Both the position numbers and the translations under genes were made by a program. 64,000 bases of DNA from Ulva prolifera (lineage: Eukaryota; Chlorophyta; Ulvophyceae; Ulvales; Ulvaceae): assembly GCA_023078555.1 (NCBI GenBank), contig CM041204.1, positions 2,758,430-2,822,429 on the forward strand, written 5' to 3'. Below are positions 49,789 to 61,831 of the stretch, piece by piece. The first letter of the stretch is position 1, and every line of letters starts with the position of its first letter. A model generated the notes under the pieces. That model was not told where the DNA came from. It saw only the letters and a program-made list of their open reading frames with translations, and made no database searches.

Positions 49789-52700
49789 TTGAGTACCGAC
49801 TGCTGCCCTTCCGGCATTCGTTTGCACGTCCAGTCGCAGCACTTCATACGGTCATCTTCCGCACCTCATGCAGCGCCAGTCCTGGTAGTAGACTTTGATG
49901 ACACTGTCACTCAAGGCGACACTGTCGGAGCGCTCATCGATGCAGCCATCGAGGCCCAGGCCCGGGGGGACTCGACCACGCAAGGTCAGCAGAACAGACG
50001 ATCAGCTCTGCACGCGACGAAGGATCGCTTGGTGGCTGAATATGTCGAGGCATTCCAAGCCCTCACTGAGCGTCATCTTCCCCAACGGAACATGCCAGCC
50101 AAAGACACAGTCCTTGACATGGAGCTGGCATCTGGCTTCCTCGACGACCTGAACGACTTTGAGCAACGCATGAACGCAAAAGTCATGGAATCGAGCATAC
50201 TTTCAGGTCTTCAGGTAGGTCATGTCCCTCAAGCACACCGCAACACCCCACATTGCAGAGGTTCACTGCTTGCGTAGAATCCTTGAACAATGGATGCTGT
50301 GCGCTGCACATCCAAAACTCGTGGTGTCCTCTGTCTTGCCATGCTATACGAAGTGTGCGACCAGTGGCCTCATCGGTGAACACATCTTGTCCTCGATGCA
50401 CATTCACTTTACCTGCTCCAATGCTTTGTGTCTGAAACGTCTGCAATCGCATCCAATGCCGCGTTCCATGCCGCATTCAATGAGGTCCATGAGCGGATGT
50501 CTGATTACCTGAGGTGACGCACCACAGCGACAAATACGGAGGCTCAAGATCAGCCTGATTCGTATTAGTAGTGCAAGCAGAGACGTGTCCACCAGGTGCA
50601 CGCCCGCATGCCCATCTGAACATGCTATGCTGTAGCCGTACCTTGCTGCACTCTCATTACACGGTGCCCTATCCTCGGCACACATTGCACAGGGCGGCAG
50701 CTAGGCAAGAGCTGAATTCACTGGGCAACAAATCCGAGCGCCAACCTGAGCATTGGCATTTGCAGCGGTCACTCTGTCGCCTCCCGAGGCAGGTGCCCTG
50801 CGTGGCACACTGTGTCTGAGAACAAACAAACCGGCTGCCACACATGCGCTGTCCTGCACTCCCGAATAGCGGAGCCATCAATGCCCCTGTAAACAAAGCT
50901 GTGTGCATACATGCATACCGGCCCATGCCAGAGGTTAGCCTCTGAGGTACGATCTGCGCGCCTGAACCAACATCGCGGTGCAACCCCCCTCGCCCTCGGG
51001 CGGCACCGCACAGCAGCGCGCAGCCCGCTGAGACACGGCATGTGGAGATCGGCCATGCCATGCGTACTGCCAAGCACAGCAGCACACATGCACTCTCAGT
51101 GCCATTCTACAACATGAAACGCAGCCTCCACGGCAGGAGCAGTGCATATTGCTGATACATGCAAATTCAGCCCTGGAAATGCCTCGATTTTCGCTTGTTT
51201 TGTTGTTTTTTCTCAGGGTCTAATTCGCTTGTTGAACTGCTGCGCGTGCTCTTCGACGGCAGTGCCGCGTGTGCAGGAGGCCGACATCGAGCGCGCGGCG
51301 CAGCGCGTGACGCTGCGGCCGCACGCGCGCGAGACCCTCGCGGCCGCCCTGCAGCGCGGCTGGCAGGTGCACGTGCTCTCCGTCAACTGGTCCTCGGCGC
51401 TCATCCGGTGCGTGCTGGCGGGCCTGCCGTGCCGCATCGGCGGCGACGCCGGGGACAGCGTCGAGCTCGACGGCCCCGGCGCGGCCATCTCGATCCACGC
51501 CAACAACCTCGAGATGCAACTCGGCATCTCCACCGGTGCGCCGCTCTCCTCCCCGTGCTTGTGACGCACGGGGGGACCCCTTTATGGTTGGAAAAAAAAA
51601 CTTCCTGGGTTCTGAGGAACGGCGCAGCGCTGATAGCTATCTGTCTGCGCATCCCCGCACCTGCCGCTCAGTGCTTACTCGTTCTGGTTACCATGATTGT
51701 ACAGTGCCACGCGGTACCGAATCATGACACCGTTCTGCCGAATCGAGTCTGGTGCACTGTGACCATGCAGTGTTCGTTGTTTGGCCGGGAGTGTGCAGTC
51801 TGCCCTCTCCACCGTCCTTGGATTTACGCTCACGCCGGCTGTGCAGGCGCGATCGTGTGCCACATGCAAGGCCCCGTCGACAAGGGCACCGTGCTTGAGG
51901 ACATCCTGCTGTCCATTGCCGCGGCCTCCGGCGACGGCAGCGCGCCATGCATCTACGTCGGCGACTCCGTCGGCGACCTCTCCGCGCTGCTCGTCGCGAA
52001 CTTCCCGATCGTCCTCGGCGACAACGCGGTCCTCGCGCACGCGCTTGCCGCCTTCACCTGCCACGTGCAGGCGCTCCAGGAGGCCCCTGTGGCCATCGCC
52101 GACGCGGACGATGCGGCGCTGCCCCCCGGCCACGTCCTCAAGGCCTCCTCCTGGCGTGAGATTTACGATTTCCTGTTCCCGGCGGCAGGGGCCAACCGGC
52201 ACGGTGGCGAAGCTGCCGCGGCCGTCGGCGATGGTGGCAGGGGTAGTGGCGGGGGGACGGCGCCGGTGACGCCGCCGGCCGGCGCTGGAGCCGGCAGCCG
52301 CGACCGTGACCTTGAGCTGTCCCGGCGGACTTTGTCCACCGGGATGTCGTCGCGTGGGACGAGCCCGGTCGGCGGGAGCATGGGCGCTGAGCTGCCGTCC
52401 GTCGCGCCGATTGCGGTGCCGCGGGCGTATTCGCAGCAGCTGCCGCAGCCGGCGCCGACCGCACGCTCCGTCGTGCCGCCGCGCGTGCTCGTCGTCGCGG
52501 GCTCGGACTCCGGGGGCGGTGCCGGCATCCAGGCGGACATCCGCGCATGCATGGCGAACCACGCGTACGCGGCCTGCGCCGTGACCGCGCTCACCGCGCA
52601 GAACTCGCACGGCGTGCACGGCGTGCACGCTGCGCCGGACGACTTTGTCGCGGCGCAGATCGACGCGGTCGTGGACGACATCGGCGTCGACTGCGTGAAG

Positions 52701-54833
52701 ACGGGCATGATGCCGAGCGGGGGGGTGGTGCGGGCCGTGGCAGCGCGGCTGCGTGCCGCGCAAGCCGGGGGCAGCCGCATGCGCGTGGTCGTGGACCCGG
52801 TGCTGGTGTCCACGAGTGGCAGTGCGCTCGGCGCGGAGGACGTGGTGGAGGCGCTCAAGGCGGACCTGTTCCCGATTGCGACGCTCATCACGCCCAACCT
52901 GTCCGAGGCATCGACGCTGCTGGGTGCGCCTCTTGCTGTTTCAAGCGGTGGCGGACTACATTGGCAGCAGCCACTGCACATTTCCTCTCTCTCTGCCCCC
53001 GACACCCGCTGCGGTGCGCTCGCAGTTGCGTGCGTCTGTATGCATGTGTTACAAGGACAAAGCAAGCAAGGCAGGCAGCACCGCGGGCAGCAACCACGGG
53101 AATCGCATACCCATGCAACAAGCCACACAGTCGCGTGCGTCTGTATGCATGTGTGGACGCATGTGTAGTGAGGGATGCGTACCTCAAACATGCATGGAGG
53201 CAGCTGCATGTTCCGGGCATCCGGACGAGCATGCACATTTCTACACCTGTCACATCGCCGCGTCACGCCACGCGCTGCGCCTGTGGTCGGCGCCTTGTCA
53301 GAGCTGGCCGACCAAGCCTCTGGTGCAGGCGGCCGGGACATCTCGACCGTCAAGGACATGCAAGAGGCGGCGCGGGACCTGGCGGACCTGGGGCCACAGG
53401 CCGTCCTCATCAAGGGTGGCCACCTCCAGGAGTCCCCTGACGACCCCTCGTCTGCCACAACCCTAGTGGACGTCCTGTACAATCGCGCCACCGAGGACAT
53501 CCGCGACCTCGCGACTCCCCGTGTGGCAACCGACAACACGCACGGCACAGGGTGCACCCTGGCGGCGGCGATCGCGGCGCACCTCGCGCGTGGGGAGTCG
53601 GTGCATGCGGCGGTGGAGTCGGCGCAGCGCTACGTGCACGAGTGCATAGCGCGCAGCGTGGCGCTGAGCGTGGGGAGCGGGGCGCAGGGCGCGATGGACC
53701 ATGGGGCGGGGCTAGTGGAGATGGGCGGGGAGGGCGTCAGCCGGGGCGGCCGGGAGGTCGCCGCGGCACGTGCTGCGCGGCAGGCGCAGCTCGGCGTGGA
53801 CTATTCGGTGTACGCGGTGACGGACGACGGCATGAACGCGAGGCACGGGCGGTCAATGGAGACGGCGGTGCGGGAGGCTGTGGCCGGAGGGGCCACCGTG
53901 ATCCAGATCCGGTGCGTGCTGTGTCATGCCCTGCGTTCATGACCGCATGCATGCATGAAAGGAGGGGGGGCGATGGTGTGCGCGAAGTTGCGGTGGAATT
54001 GGGACGTTGCTTGAGCGTGAGGTGTGGCTCGGGTGTGGTGCAGGCAGAAGAAGGCTGACGGCAGGGACTTCCTGGCCGCGGTGCGGGAGGCGATCCGCGC
54101 CGCGCACCCGGCCGGAGTGGCAGTGATCGTGAACGACCGGGTCGACGTCGCGCTCGCCGCCGGCGCCGACGGCGTGCACGTCGGCCAGGACGACATCCCC
54201 TGCAGCGAGGTGCGCTGCGCGTGACGTGTGTGCTGCATGTGGACATGTCTCGAGGGACACCGGCAGCGCCAGTTTCCGTGCCCGCGCGAGGCATGCAAGC
54301 CGCGCAGTGCTGTGCGTAGCACAGTTCATGCATGTAAGCTCGACTCCAAGCTCGTGCCATGGTGTGGCCACCGGTGTGTACAATCCCTCCCATCCACAGC
54401 CCCAATTGGTGTTATTTCGGTTTGTGGTGTGCACGGTGTCGCAATGCATGCAATGCATGCGCTGCGGGTGCAGGTGCGGCGGATGGTCGGGGAGCGCATG
54501 ATCGTCGGCGTGTCGGTGGACACCGTCGCCGCGGCGCAGGCGGCGGCGGAGGCCGGCGCGGACTACGTCGGCGTCGGCGCCGTCTACGCGACGACCACGA
54601 AGGCCGACTCGACGGCGATCGGTCTCGAGGGGCTGCGGGAGGTCACCGCGGCCGCGCCGGTGCCGGTCGTCGCGATCGGCGGCATCAACGGCGGCAACGT
54701 CGCGGCCGTGCTCGAGAGCGGCTGCGCGGGTGTCGCGGTCGTGTCGTGCGTGTTTGACCAGGAGGACATCGTCGCTGCCGTGCACAGCCTGCGGCGGCGG
54801 ATGGGGCTGCGTGTTGCGAAGGCCGCCGCGTAG
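49789..54833 (+). CDS. Trifunctional thiamin-synthesis protein: HAD phosphatase, ThiD kinase and ThiE TMP synthase
   Basis: Exons agree in phase: up to 50214, 51277-51535, 51847-52923, 53329-53911, 54044-54209 and 54474-54833, about 950 residues. The true start is unresolved: the frame is open from 49789 but lacks an ATG, so a 5' exon is missing. Part 1 is a HAD phosphatase of the plant TH2 type: nucleophile motif [30 protein letters not shown] and acidic motif [10 protein letters not shown]2 dephosphorylates thiamin monophosphate. A ~110-residue Pro/Ser/Gly linker follows. Part 2 is ThiD (HMP/HMP-P kinase): [35 protein letters not shown], and the anion-hole loop [15 protein letters not shown]. 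Part 3 is Thi[34 protein letters not shown] and [10 protein letters not shown]. The ThiD-ThiE order equals plant TH1; the HAD part on the same chain is unusual. ThiM, ThiC and THI4 are not in this window. Confidence 0.93.
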
Positions 54834-56652
54834 GGTGGCTCGGCAGGGTGGCGCGAGGGGCCGTGGTGCTGTGTCGACCTGATGCGCATGGTGTGCCTGA
54901 CGCGGCGCGCGTCTCAGTGCAGTCGCCGGTACATCGGGCTGCTCCGATTTCTGAGGCAGCCTTGCCATGATGCCATGGCAGTGAAACTGCCACTTTGACA
55001 GTGCACCTGAGGTGTGGCTTATGCCACGGACTGGAAAGAAAGAGGGCCGGCACTGGGTCATCGATGTTGAGTGCAGTGTCGGGCACAAGGCAGTGGCTGT
55101 GGGGGGAGCGGCCTCGCAAACACCTGGCCATGGGTGTTCAGTTTGTAGGCACCATGTAGTGGTCCTGCTGGTAGCTAGCAACAGAGGAGGCACGTTGATG
55201 TGCTGGTGTAGTGAAAGAGCAAAAGCTGTGCCGGATCGGTTTGCGGACACTTGTGTAAGGCAAGCAAACCCTCATGTTTGGGTGTGCACAGGTCACGCAA
55301 TTGGCTTGCTGTAGCAGACAGAACCACAGCTGCACCATGTTTCCTCGATGGAAGCTGCACGATGCCACGACCTGGTGATTCGTGCAGCATGTTGTGTTGA
55401 GCCGGGCCGACCTGCCCGAATGTCTCGATAGCGGGTCTAGGGTGGGTGCGCCGATGCTGGCACGGCCGTTCTTGTCACGCCTTAAAAGCGGCGCCATGGC
55501 GAAGCGCCGCAGCACGTATGTGCCTGCCAGCGGGGAAAAAACCGCACATGTCACCGATCACCGGCGCACCCGGAAAGACTGTAAGTCGCGGCACTGCGTG
55601 CCTCTGCGAGAGCAGGGGATGACCACGGGAGGGACGGCCTGAAAGGCTGTACTAGAGAAGTTTTCGTGCTGAAACTTGGAAACATGTGATACCAGGTTGA
55701 TCCTGCTGTAGGGATCTGTGGGGTTGCTGAGAGTCCACAAGCGCATGTAGGGATCCTGTGCACGGGGGTGTAGCACGTCAGTGCCTTCAGGGCATGAAGC
55801 TATGTATCAGCAGTGTGGTGGCCGTGTATATGGTTGATGCAACCAGTGTCAAGTCATCTACAATCCAACCAACCATGCAAAAAGTGTGAATTCATCTACA
55901 ATCGGAATGACCGTCGACTGCGTTTGGCACGGTATGGTACAGTACAAGCAGGTCAACAGGATGACACTGGGAACATTCCAGCCGAACTGTTAGACAGCAC
56001 GGCCTGGTGTGAGGCGCAATGGGTTAGTAGCAAGTGCACCTGGCAAACCTGTAGCTCTTATATGCAAACACAAAATGCAGGAAACAAGCTTTTGTTATGG
56101 GTGCAGATGGAGTGAGGAACGGTACAGGTTACATTGTGTGTATCTGCCCTGCAAGTGGTCAACACCAGAACCTGTTGCCGCTGTGTGGCTCAGCCCGGAC
56201 ACGGGCAAGCAAGCCACAGGCAATACTCCACCAAGAGCTACAGCACTGCCCAGGGGGTGGCTTGCAGACCTGTTTCCGAAGGAAGAAACAAAGAAGCGCC
56301 CTTGCATGTCTCTCATGCAAGGAGACCTCTCGTTCATTGTGACTGCAGTCTGGTGCAGGTCAGCCTGCCCTGAGTGTGGACCTGGCGGTAGGTTGCCCCA
56401 AATACTTGCCACATATTGGCCTACCTTGAGGTCACCTGCTTCAAGCTGACTGCAATTCGAGGCCCCAGTCATCTCTGCGCTGCTCTGCCCCACTTGGTAC
56501 ACTGCATTCATCACCAGGCATCGCATGCCAAAGGCCATGTACCAGGCGATCCAGGTGTTCCAAAAATGTGGCATTTTAATCCTTGTCTGCTGCACCCGAG
56601 GCTGCCAAGCCGCCCACCTGACTTCTGTTGGAGTTGTTCTTCATGGAGGACA
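54834..56652. other. Intergenic, no gene seen
   Basis: This 1.8 kb lies between the convergent thiamin and LRR genes. No open frame on either strand looks like protein. It should contain both 3' untranslated regions. Confidence 0.5.
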
Positions 56653-58942
56653 TCACACGTGTGGATACAGCTCCAAGTGGTCGTGGCGCCTCGTAAACGC
56701 GTCGTCCAGGCTTGAGATGGCCTCCCAGCAGGTGTGAGGGCCCGCAGACACAGTGACGCCGGCTTCGGAGGCGATTCCCAGCAGCCCCTCCAGCTTCGGC
56801 TTGTTCCCTTCAGCAATTCCGTGCCGACCACTGCCGTTGTTGTGCAGCAGCACCAGCCGCTTCAGCGCCGGCAGGTCACACACGGCCCGAACGAGCGCCT
56901 GCAGCTCTGCCTCAGGCCGCGGCATGGCGATGTGCACGCCAAGCCAGCAAAGTGCCGGCCACGCGCCGTGCAGCTGCTGTTTTGTGCAGGTCGCCACAAG
57001 GGCCTCTGGCATGCCGACGCCACTCAGCGCCAGGTTGGTGAGGCTCCGCAGAGCGAGCAAGCTTGAGACGAGGCCTGAGTTCGATCCCGACAGAAGGGTG
57101 CACTCGTGCAGGTGCAGGAACTTGAGCGTTGTCAGCTGCGGGAGGGCCAAAATGTCCATTGGGGCCGTCAAGCTTTGGAACCGCAGGGCTGACAGGCAGG
57201 TCAGTGGGCTCAGGGTGGACACAGCAGGCCCAACAAGGCTGCCTTCATAAGATACATCCAAGCGCTGCAACTGCAACAGGCTCAGGTGATCAACAAGCTG
57301 CACCCAGACAGCGTCCGGTGTCTCGGCGCGTTGAGCCTTGCGGCGAGCCATCGTCCAGCTCATGCGCAGCGTGAGGCGCTGCAGCCGTGGCGTCACTGTG
57401 GCTAGCTGCGCCACAGTTCCAAGCACCCATGGCAAGCTGCCGGTCAGCCTCAGCACCTGCAAACCCTGCAGCGCAGCGGGGATAGCTGGCGCGCATGCAA
57501 ACGCTGCACCCAGCACGCTGCACACCCATGACTTCCGCCCGCCGGCAACGTGCAGGGTGTGCAGACGCGTGAAGGAAGCAAGGCACTGTGTAAATTGGCC
57601 ACAATCGCCATGGTCGGCTGGAGAAGGGCCGTAGGCTCCGAAGCGCAGGCTGGTCAGGGGGGCGTTGAGGCGGCGCAGGAGGGCGGCCGCACAGCCGGAG
57701 TCCTGGACACGGGCATTCAGGTGGCCGAGGTGCGGCAGCACTATAGGCGCGCTGCTACCGCCGAAGGCCAACTCGCCTTGTACCCGGCGCTTGCCGGAGT
57801 GTAGGCCGAGGGTGAGGGAGGTGAGGCCTGAGGCTGCTGAGAGCGTGGCAGCAAGGCAGTGGCATGGTGCTGCTGAGTCCAGGTCATCATGCTTGCGCTT
57901 GTGATCTTGACGCTGTAAATCAAACTCCAGGGACACACAGAGGTGTTGCAGCTGCGGCAGGCTGTGAAGGGTGCTGTGCAGGGCCGGCATGGTGGCTGTG
58001 GGGAGGGACGTGCTGGCCGAGTCGCCCAATTGCAGGGACTGCAGCGACGTGAGGGCGCCCACCGCCGCAAATATGTCGGAGATACAGTTGTGAGCTGTAG
58101 CCATGCACAGGCTGAGGCTGGACAGCCCTGTGTGGTGGATCAAGGCTCTGGCGATGGGCTCAGCGGACGTCTCGCACTTGTGACGGGAGCGGCAAATGGC
58201 TTGCAATGACTGGATTGGTGACGGAGAGACCGGGAGGGCTGCAAGAGCCTTGGTCAGTGGGCGTGCATCTTCGGGTAGGCCGAGCTTGAGAGTCCTGCCA
58301 GGAGTTGAGATGGCCGCTTCGACCACAGCAGGGTGCACTGCCGGGGGTAACCACTCGAGCAATTCATTCAAAGGGAACCGTGCACATGCTGCTGCAAAAA
58401 TTTGGTGCTGAACAAGGTGTGGCAGCCGCATCAGTGTTGTTGTAGTTCCAGACTGTTCCCCACCATCGAGGGGAGCTTGACCAGCTATTGCATGCTTAGG
58501 TGCAAGGAAGCCCGCAGCAAGATTCGCCCACTGACCCACGTGCTTGTCGTCTATTGCATCTGCCACCTGAAGCAGTGGACACCGTGTTGTAGTCGAATTT
58601 GCTCACTGCCGGGGACAAGACAGATCAGAGGGTCCGTCGAGCAGCTCAGGCCTGCGTGTTCTGCACCTTCAGCACAGTGCACAAGGTTTGAATGTCTATG
58701 CTTTGACGCTTTGCCTCATCGGCTTGGCAAGCTGTCATCCAGGTTCTGAAGTCCGCATTGCTCACAGCCGGAGGCAGGCGCGCTTCACCTCCAGCCTCGG
58801 CGATACACGATAGCACGCGACTTCTAGCTGTGATATCTTCTGGAACGATGCTGTAGAAGACTGGATCACCAGGCGAACCATGGAGAAGTGCGGCTCCTGT
58901 GCTCGCAAACTGCACCGGAGTGACGAGATCGACACTGACCAT
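56653..58942 (-). CDS. POZ-like N-terminal domain plus leucine-rich repeats
   Basis: Two exons, 58942-58667 and 58566-56653 (phase 0, intron of 100 bases), give 729 residues. Residues 1-~115 form a domain (VPEDITARSRVLSCIAEAGG, NADFRTWMTACQ, TLCTVLKVADAIDDKHVGQW) whose spacing resembles a Skp1/BTB POZ fold; that is inference. From about residue 250 there are irregular leucine-rich repeats (LSSLSLCMATAHNCIS, LTSLQSLQLGDSAS, LQGLQVLRLTGSLP, LTNLALSGVGMPEAL, LKRLVLLHNN), a platform for protein recognition. No signal peptide or membrane helix is visible, so a cytosolic or nuclear adaptor is likely, possibly a ubiquitin-ligase substrate receptor. The start is the ATG at 58942. Two related sequences are in the window: a decayed copy at 61118-61831 and an LRR-less relative at 27590-28175. 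Confidence 0.8.
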
Positions 58943-61117
58943 GCGCGAATCGAGACCTGACTGTGACAACGGCTATATCGAATGCCTTTTATTTCATTCA
59001 CGTTGCAGGAGCTTTAGACTGGTTGACGATCTTTGGGCTGATGTCAGGGCCACGCAAGGTTCGTGAGTTTGAGAGAAAGCAAAGTGCCGACAAAGCACGC
59101 GACGGGGCGCAGCTCGCGGATGTGCGCTGCAGACGTCCACACGAGTAAGGAAGTGATGCCAAATGAACGTCGTGGCTATAAGTATGAACAGTCGTGAGAT
59201 GTTGATAATTGCTGAGATGTTGCCATTCATTCGATTGTGTCTTCGAGGGCGCCGGGCAGCCAGAAATGTGCGCACGCATGTATCACTGCACGCCGAGCTC
59301 TGCTGAGCGTACGCGTCGTTCGTGAGACTTCTACGAAGTATCAGAGCCATCCAGATTTCAGCTCAACAACATCGTGACACAGCGGTCGCAGCAGTGCAGA
59401 GTGATATCGTCCGCTGAAGATGAGACGCCTGCTGGTAAATCACGTCGCACAAAGAAGCCGCATAAGTCCCGGAGATGAACTGTCAGAGGCACGATTGTTT
59501 TGTATATCCTGATGGGTTCTGTATCTCTGTGAGGCGCAAATGGCGCCGACCAGCTGGCTCGCTGATCCGCGACACAGTCTATGCTACGGCCACAGACACA
59601 GCATCTAGCATGAATTGTCTGTTGACATTGTGTATATACCATTACGGAAGTGCGCATGACATTCCTGGCCGGACTACCGGACAGTCTGTTTGCATGAAGT
59701 TTGTGCGTTGGATATCGGACGCGCCTCGACAGAAACAGAAGAATCAATAAAATGAGTCCTATCACCTCTGCATTGTTCTCTCGCGGTCGCAGAGTGGTCG
59801 ACGTTTGTCGTCAGATGTCTGGAATGCTGTCGTCGACGCAGGCCGCCCTCGGTTCGGAATGGAGCAGATAGTAATTCTGAGAATATCAATTGCAAAATGG
59901 TTCGTTCGGAGAAGTGCAAACGGTGGTCCTCCGCGAGATCCCCGTTGAACCTGTTTCACTTCGTTGCGATTTGAGTCAGGCGCCAAGAACATGCCTCCCT
60001 TCTGTTCTCAGTATTCTGCGGCGCAGGCACATAGCGAACTCATTTCGTGCATCTGGAAGTCTCTTGTTGGTTTATCATTGCATTTGTGATATAAGTTATT
60101 CCACGAGGCCTGATCAGGAGATTCTGTGTGACCTCACTGCCCAACCGGTGCCATTACAAACAAGTACATTACAGCAGGGGTCACTGATCCAGGTGCCATG
60201 TATGTCGCTGTGGCTTGTGGCAACCTCGTCAAGACTCGATGTGTTTGCTATATCATCAGCTTTGGCAGCCTCCTATCGGCACAGGTTGCCGTCTTCTCCG
60301 CTGCATTTTTTAAACACCCAAGCTGAGGATGTAGCCGCAGCTCCAACCTCTAGTCCACTCCTTGTTGCACTCTGCGCTGCAGGGTCAGGCCTTGTCCCCC
60401 ACATCCATGTTCCTGCCCTGCCCCATCGCGGCATGGCCATCTTGCGGCGATTCTCCAGCAGGCATAAGGACTGCATGCTATCATGTCAGTGGTATCATCA
60501 GATGCTCACGCATTAGATGCTCATCAGATGCCCAAATTGGATCTGTCTGCTGTACAGTCCGGCTCATAAAGAAAGGCGTGCCATGCAGAATCACTGGGGC
60601 ACCCCCAAGTGACTCCCCAGCTGGGCGGCCAGCCATGTGCGGCATTGCAGTCGCCTGACCACGACCTTCTATCTTGCCTCACATCTGTAGCAACGCCGCA
60701 CAGGCCCATCCTCATGTAGTGTGCTTCGCTCCCCCTCACACGTCCTGTAGAGCCGTGATGGCCCATGCTCGTTGTATGTTGTACGACTCCAGGTGTCGAT
60801 GCACCCATGCCCACAACTTTGGAGTAGCTGACCTCGTGGGCGCACTGAGCCTTACTCAGGCGTCGAAGGTATTCAGACAAGCAGGAAAAAAAAAAAGTTG
60901 CAGGATGTAAGTTTCGCTTGTCACACGTGTCGGGCTACCAAATGAGTCCTTCCAACGGGGTGCAGCAGCAGCGAATGCTCCAGGCAAGCCGCCAGGGACA
61001 GAGAGCGTGAGAGGGTGTGAGTATTACTGGCTGAACAGAATCAAAAGCACACGATGTAATCGATCACGCACACTTCATGACGCCAAGGTCATTCATCAGA
61101 TGGCTGCGTGCGCCCGC
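58943..61117. other. Upstream region of the LRR gene and spacer to its decayed copy
   Basis: The first ~500 bases are the LRR-gene promoter side and share recognisable blocks with sequence upstream of the decayed copy. A 208-codon open frame (59890-60516) lacks an ATG and has no recognisable domain. An A10 tract lies at 60887-60897. No gene supported. Confidence 0.45.
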
Positions 61118-61831
61118 AGTCAGATCTCCAGCAGATGCTCCAGCTCTGGCTTGTCTGGCGCAGCGCGCCCACCCAGCACGCTGCCGCCCGCGTTGTGCAT
61201 GAGCACCAGCCGCTGCAGCACCGGCAGGCCGCACACCGCGCGCACGAGTGCCTGCAGCTCCGCCTCTGGCCCACACTTGGCAACACGCCCGCCGAGTGCA
61301 CACAGCGCCGGCCAGGCATCGTGCAGCTACTGAGCCCGAGTCTGTCGCTCTCCCGTTTATTTAAACGGCTGAATAGCCTTTTCAAGTCTAGGTTCGAGGA
61401 AGCCCGCAGCAACCTTTGCCCACTGACACATGCGCTTATCGTCGATTGCATCCGCCACCTGCAGCGGTGGACACCGTGTCGTACACAAGTCTGCTTGCTG
61501 CCGGTGACTGGGCCGGCGATGAGACAGAGCACAAGGAGCGTTCAGTATGCAGGTTAGGCATGTATGGTCAGAAACATGTACACTTTGAGCACAGAGTATG
61601 AAGGTATCGAATCCGATGTCTCGGCGCTTTGTCTCATCTGTCTGGCACGGCTTCAGGCAGGCCCGCTCCAGCTCCAGCCTCGGCGTTGCAAGACAGCACG
61701 CGACTTCTGGCAGTACCATCCTTCGGGACGACGCTGTAGTAAGCTAAAGCACCAGGCGCCATATCGAGAGGCGCTGCGCCTGTGCACGCAAAGTGCACCG
61801 GAGTGACGAGGTCGACACTGGCCACGCGCAA
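61118..61831 (-). pseudogene. Decayed, internally deleted copy of the POZ-LRR gene
   Basis: The sequence follows the LRR gene closely in three blocks. Block one (about 61831-61590) matches its first exon (VDLVTPVHFACTGAAP, ARSRVLSCNAEAGA). The start codon is lost, ATG to GTG at 61825-61823. About 35 bases near 61660 are missing, which shifts the frame. Block two (61476-61380) matches the start of exon 2 (VADAIDDKRMCQWAKVAAGF). Block three (about 61330-61118) matches only the end of the LRR region (LHDAWPALCALGG, ELQALVRAVCGLP). About 1.5 kb of leucine-rich repeats between blocks two and three are gone. With a lost start, a frameshift and a large deletion, it is almost surely not translated as the parent is. 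The promoter-side sequence is also duplicated. Confidence 0.8.

Noticed and set aside
52163..53557. 464-codon minus-strand frame over the thiamin gene
   Set aside because: Antisense shadow of the ThiD/ThiE exons; Ser/Ala/Arg-rich with no recognisable domain.
59890..60516. 208-codon frame upstream of the decayed LRR copy
   Set aside because: It begins with TTG and has no ATG near its start, no domain and no splice support. One such run by chance in 64 kb is not surprising.
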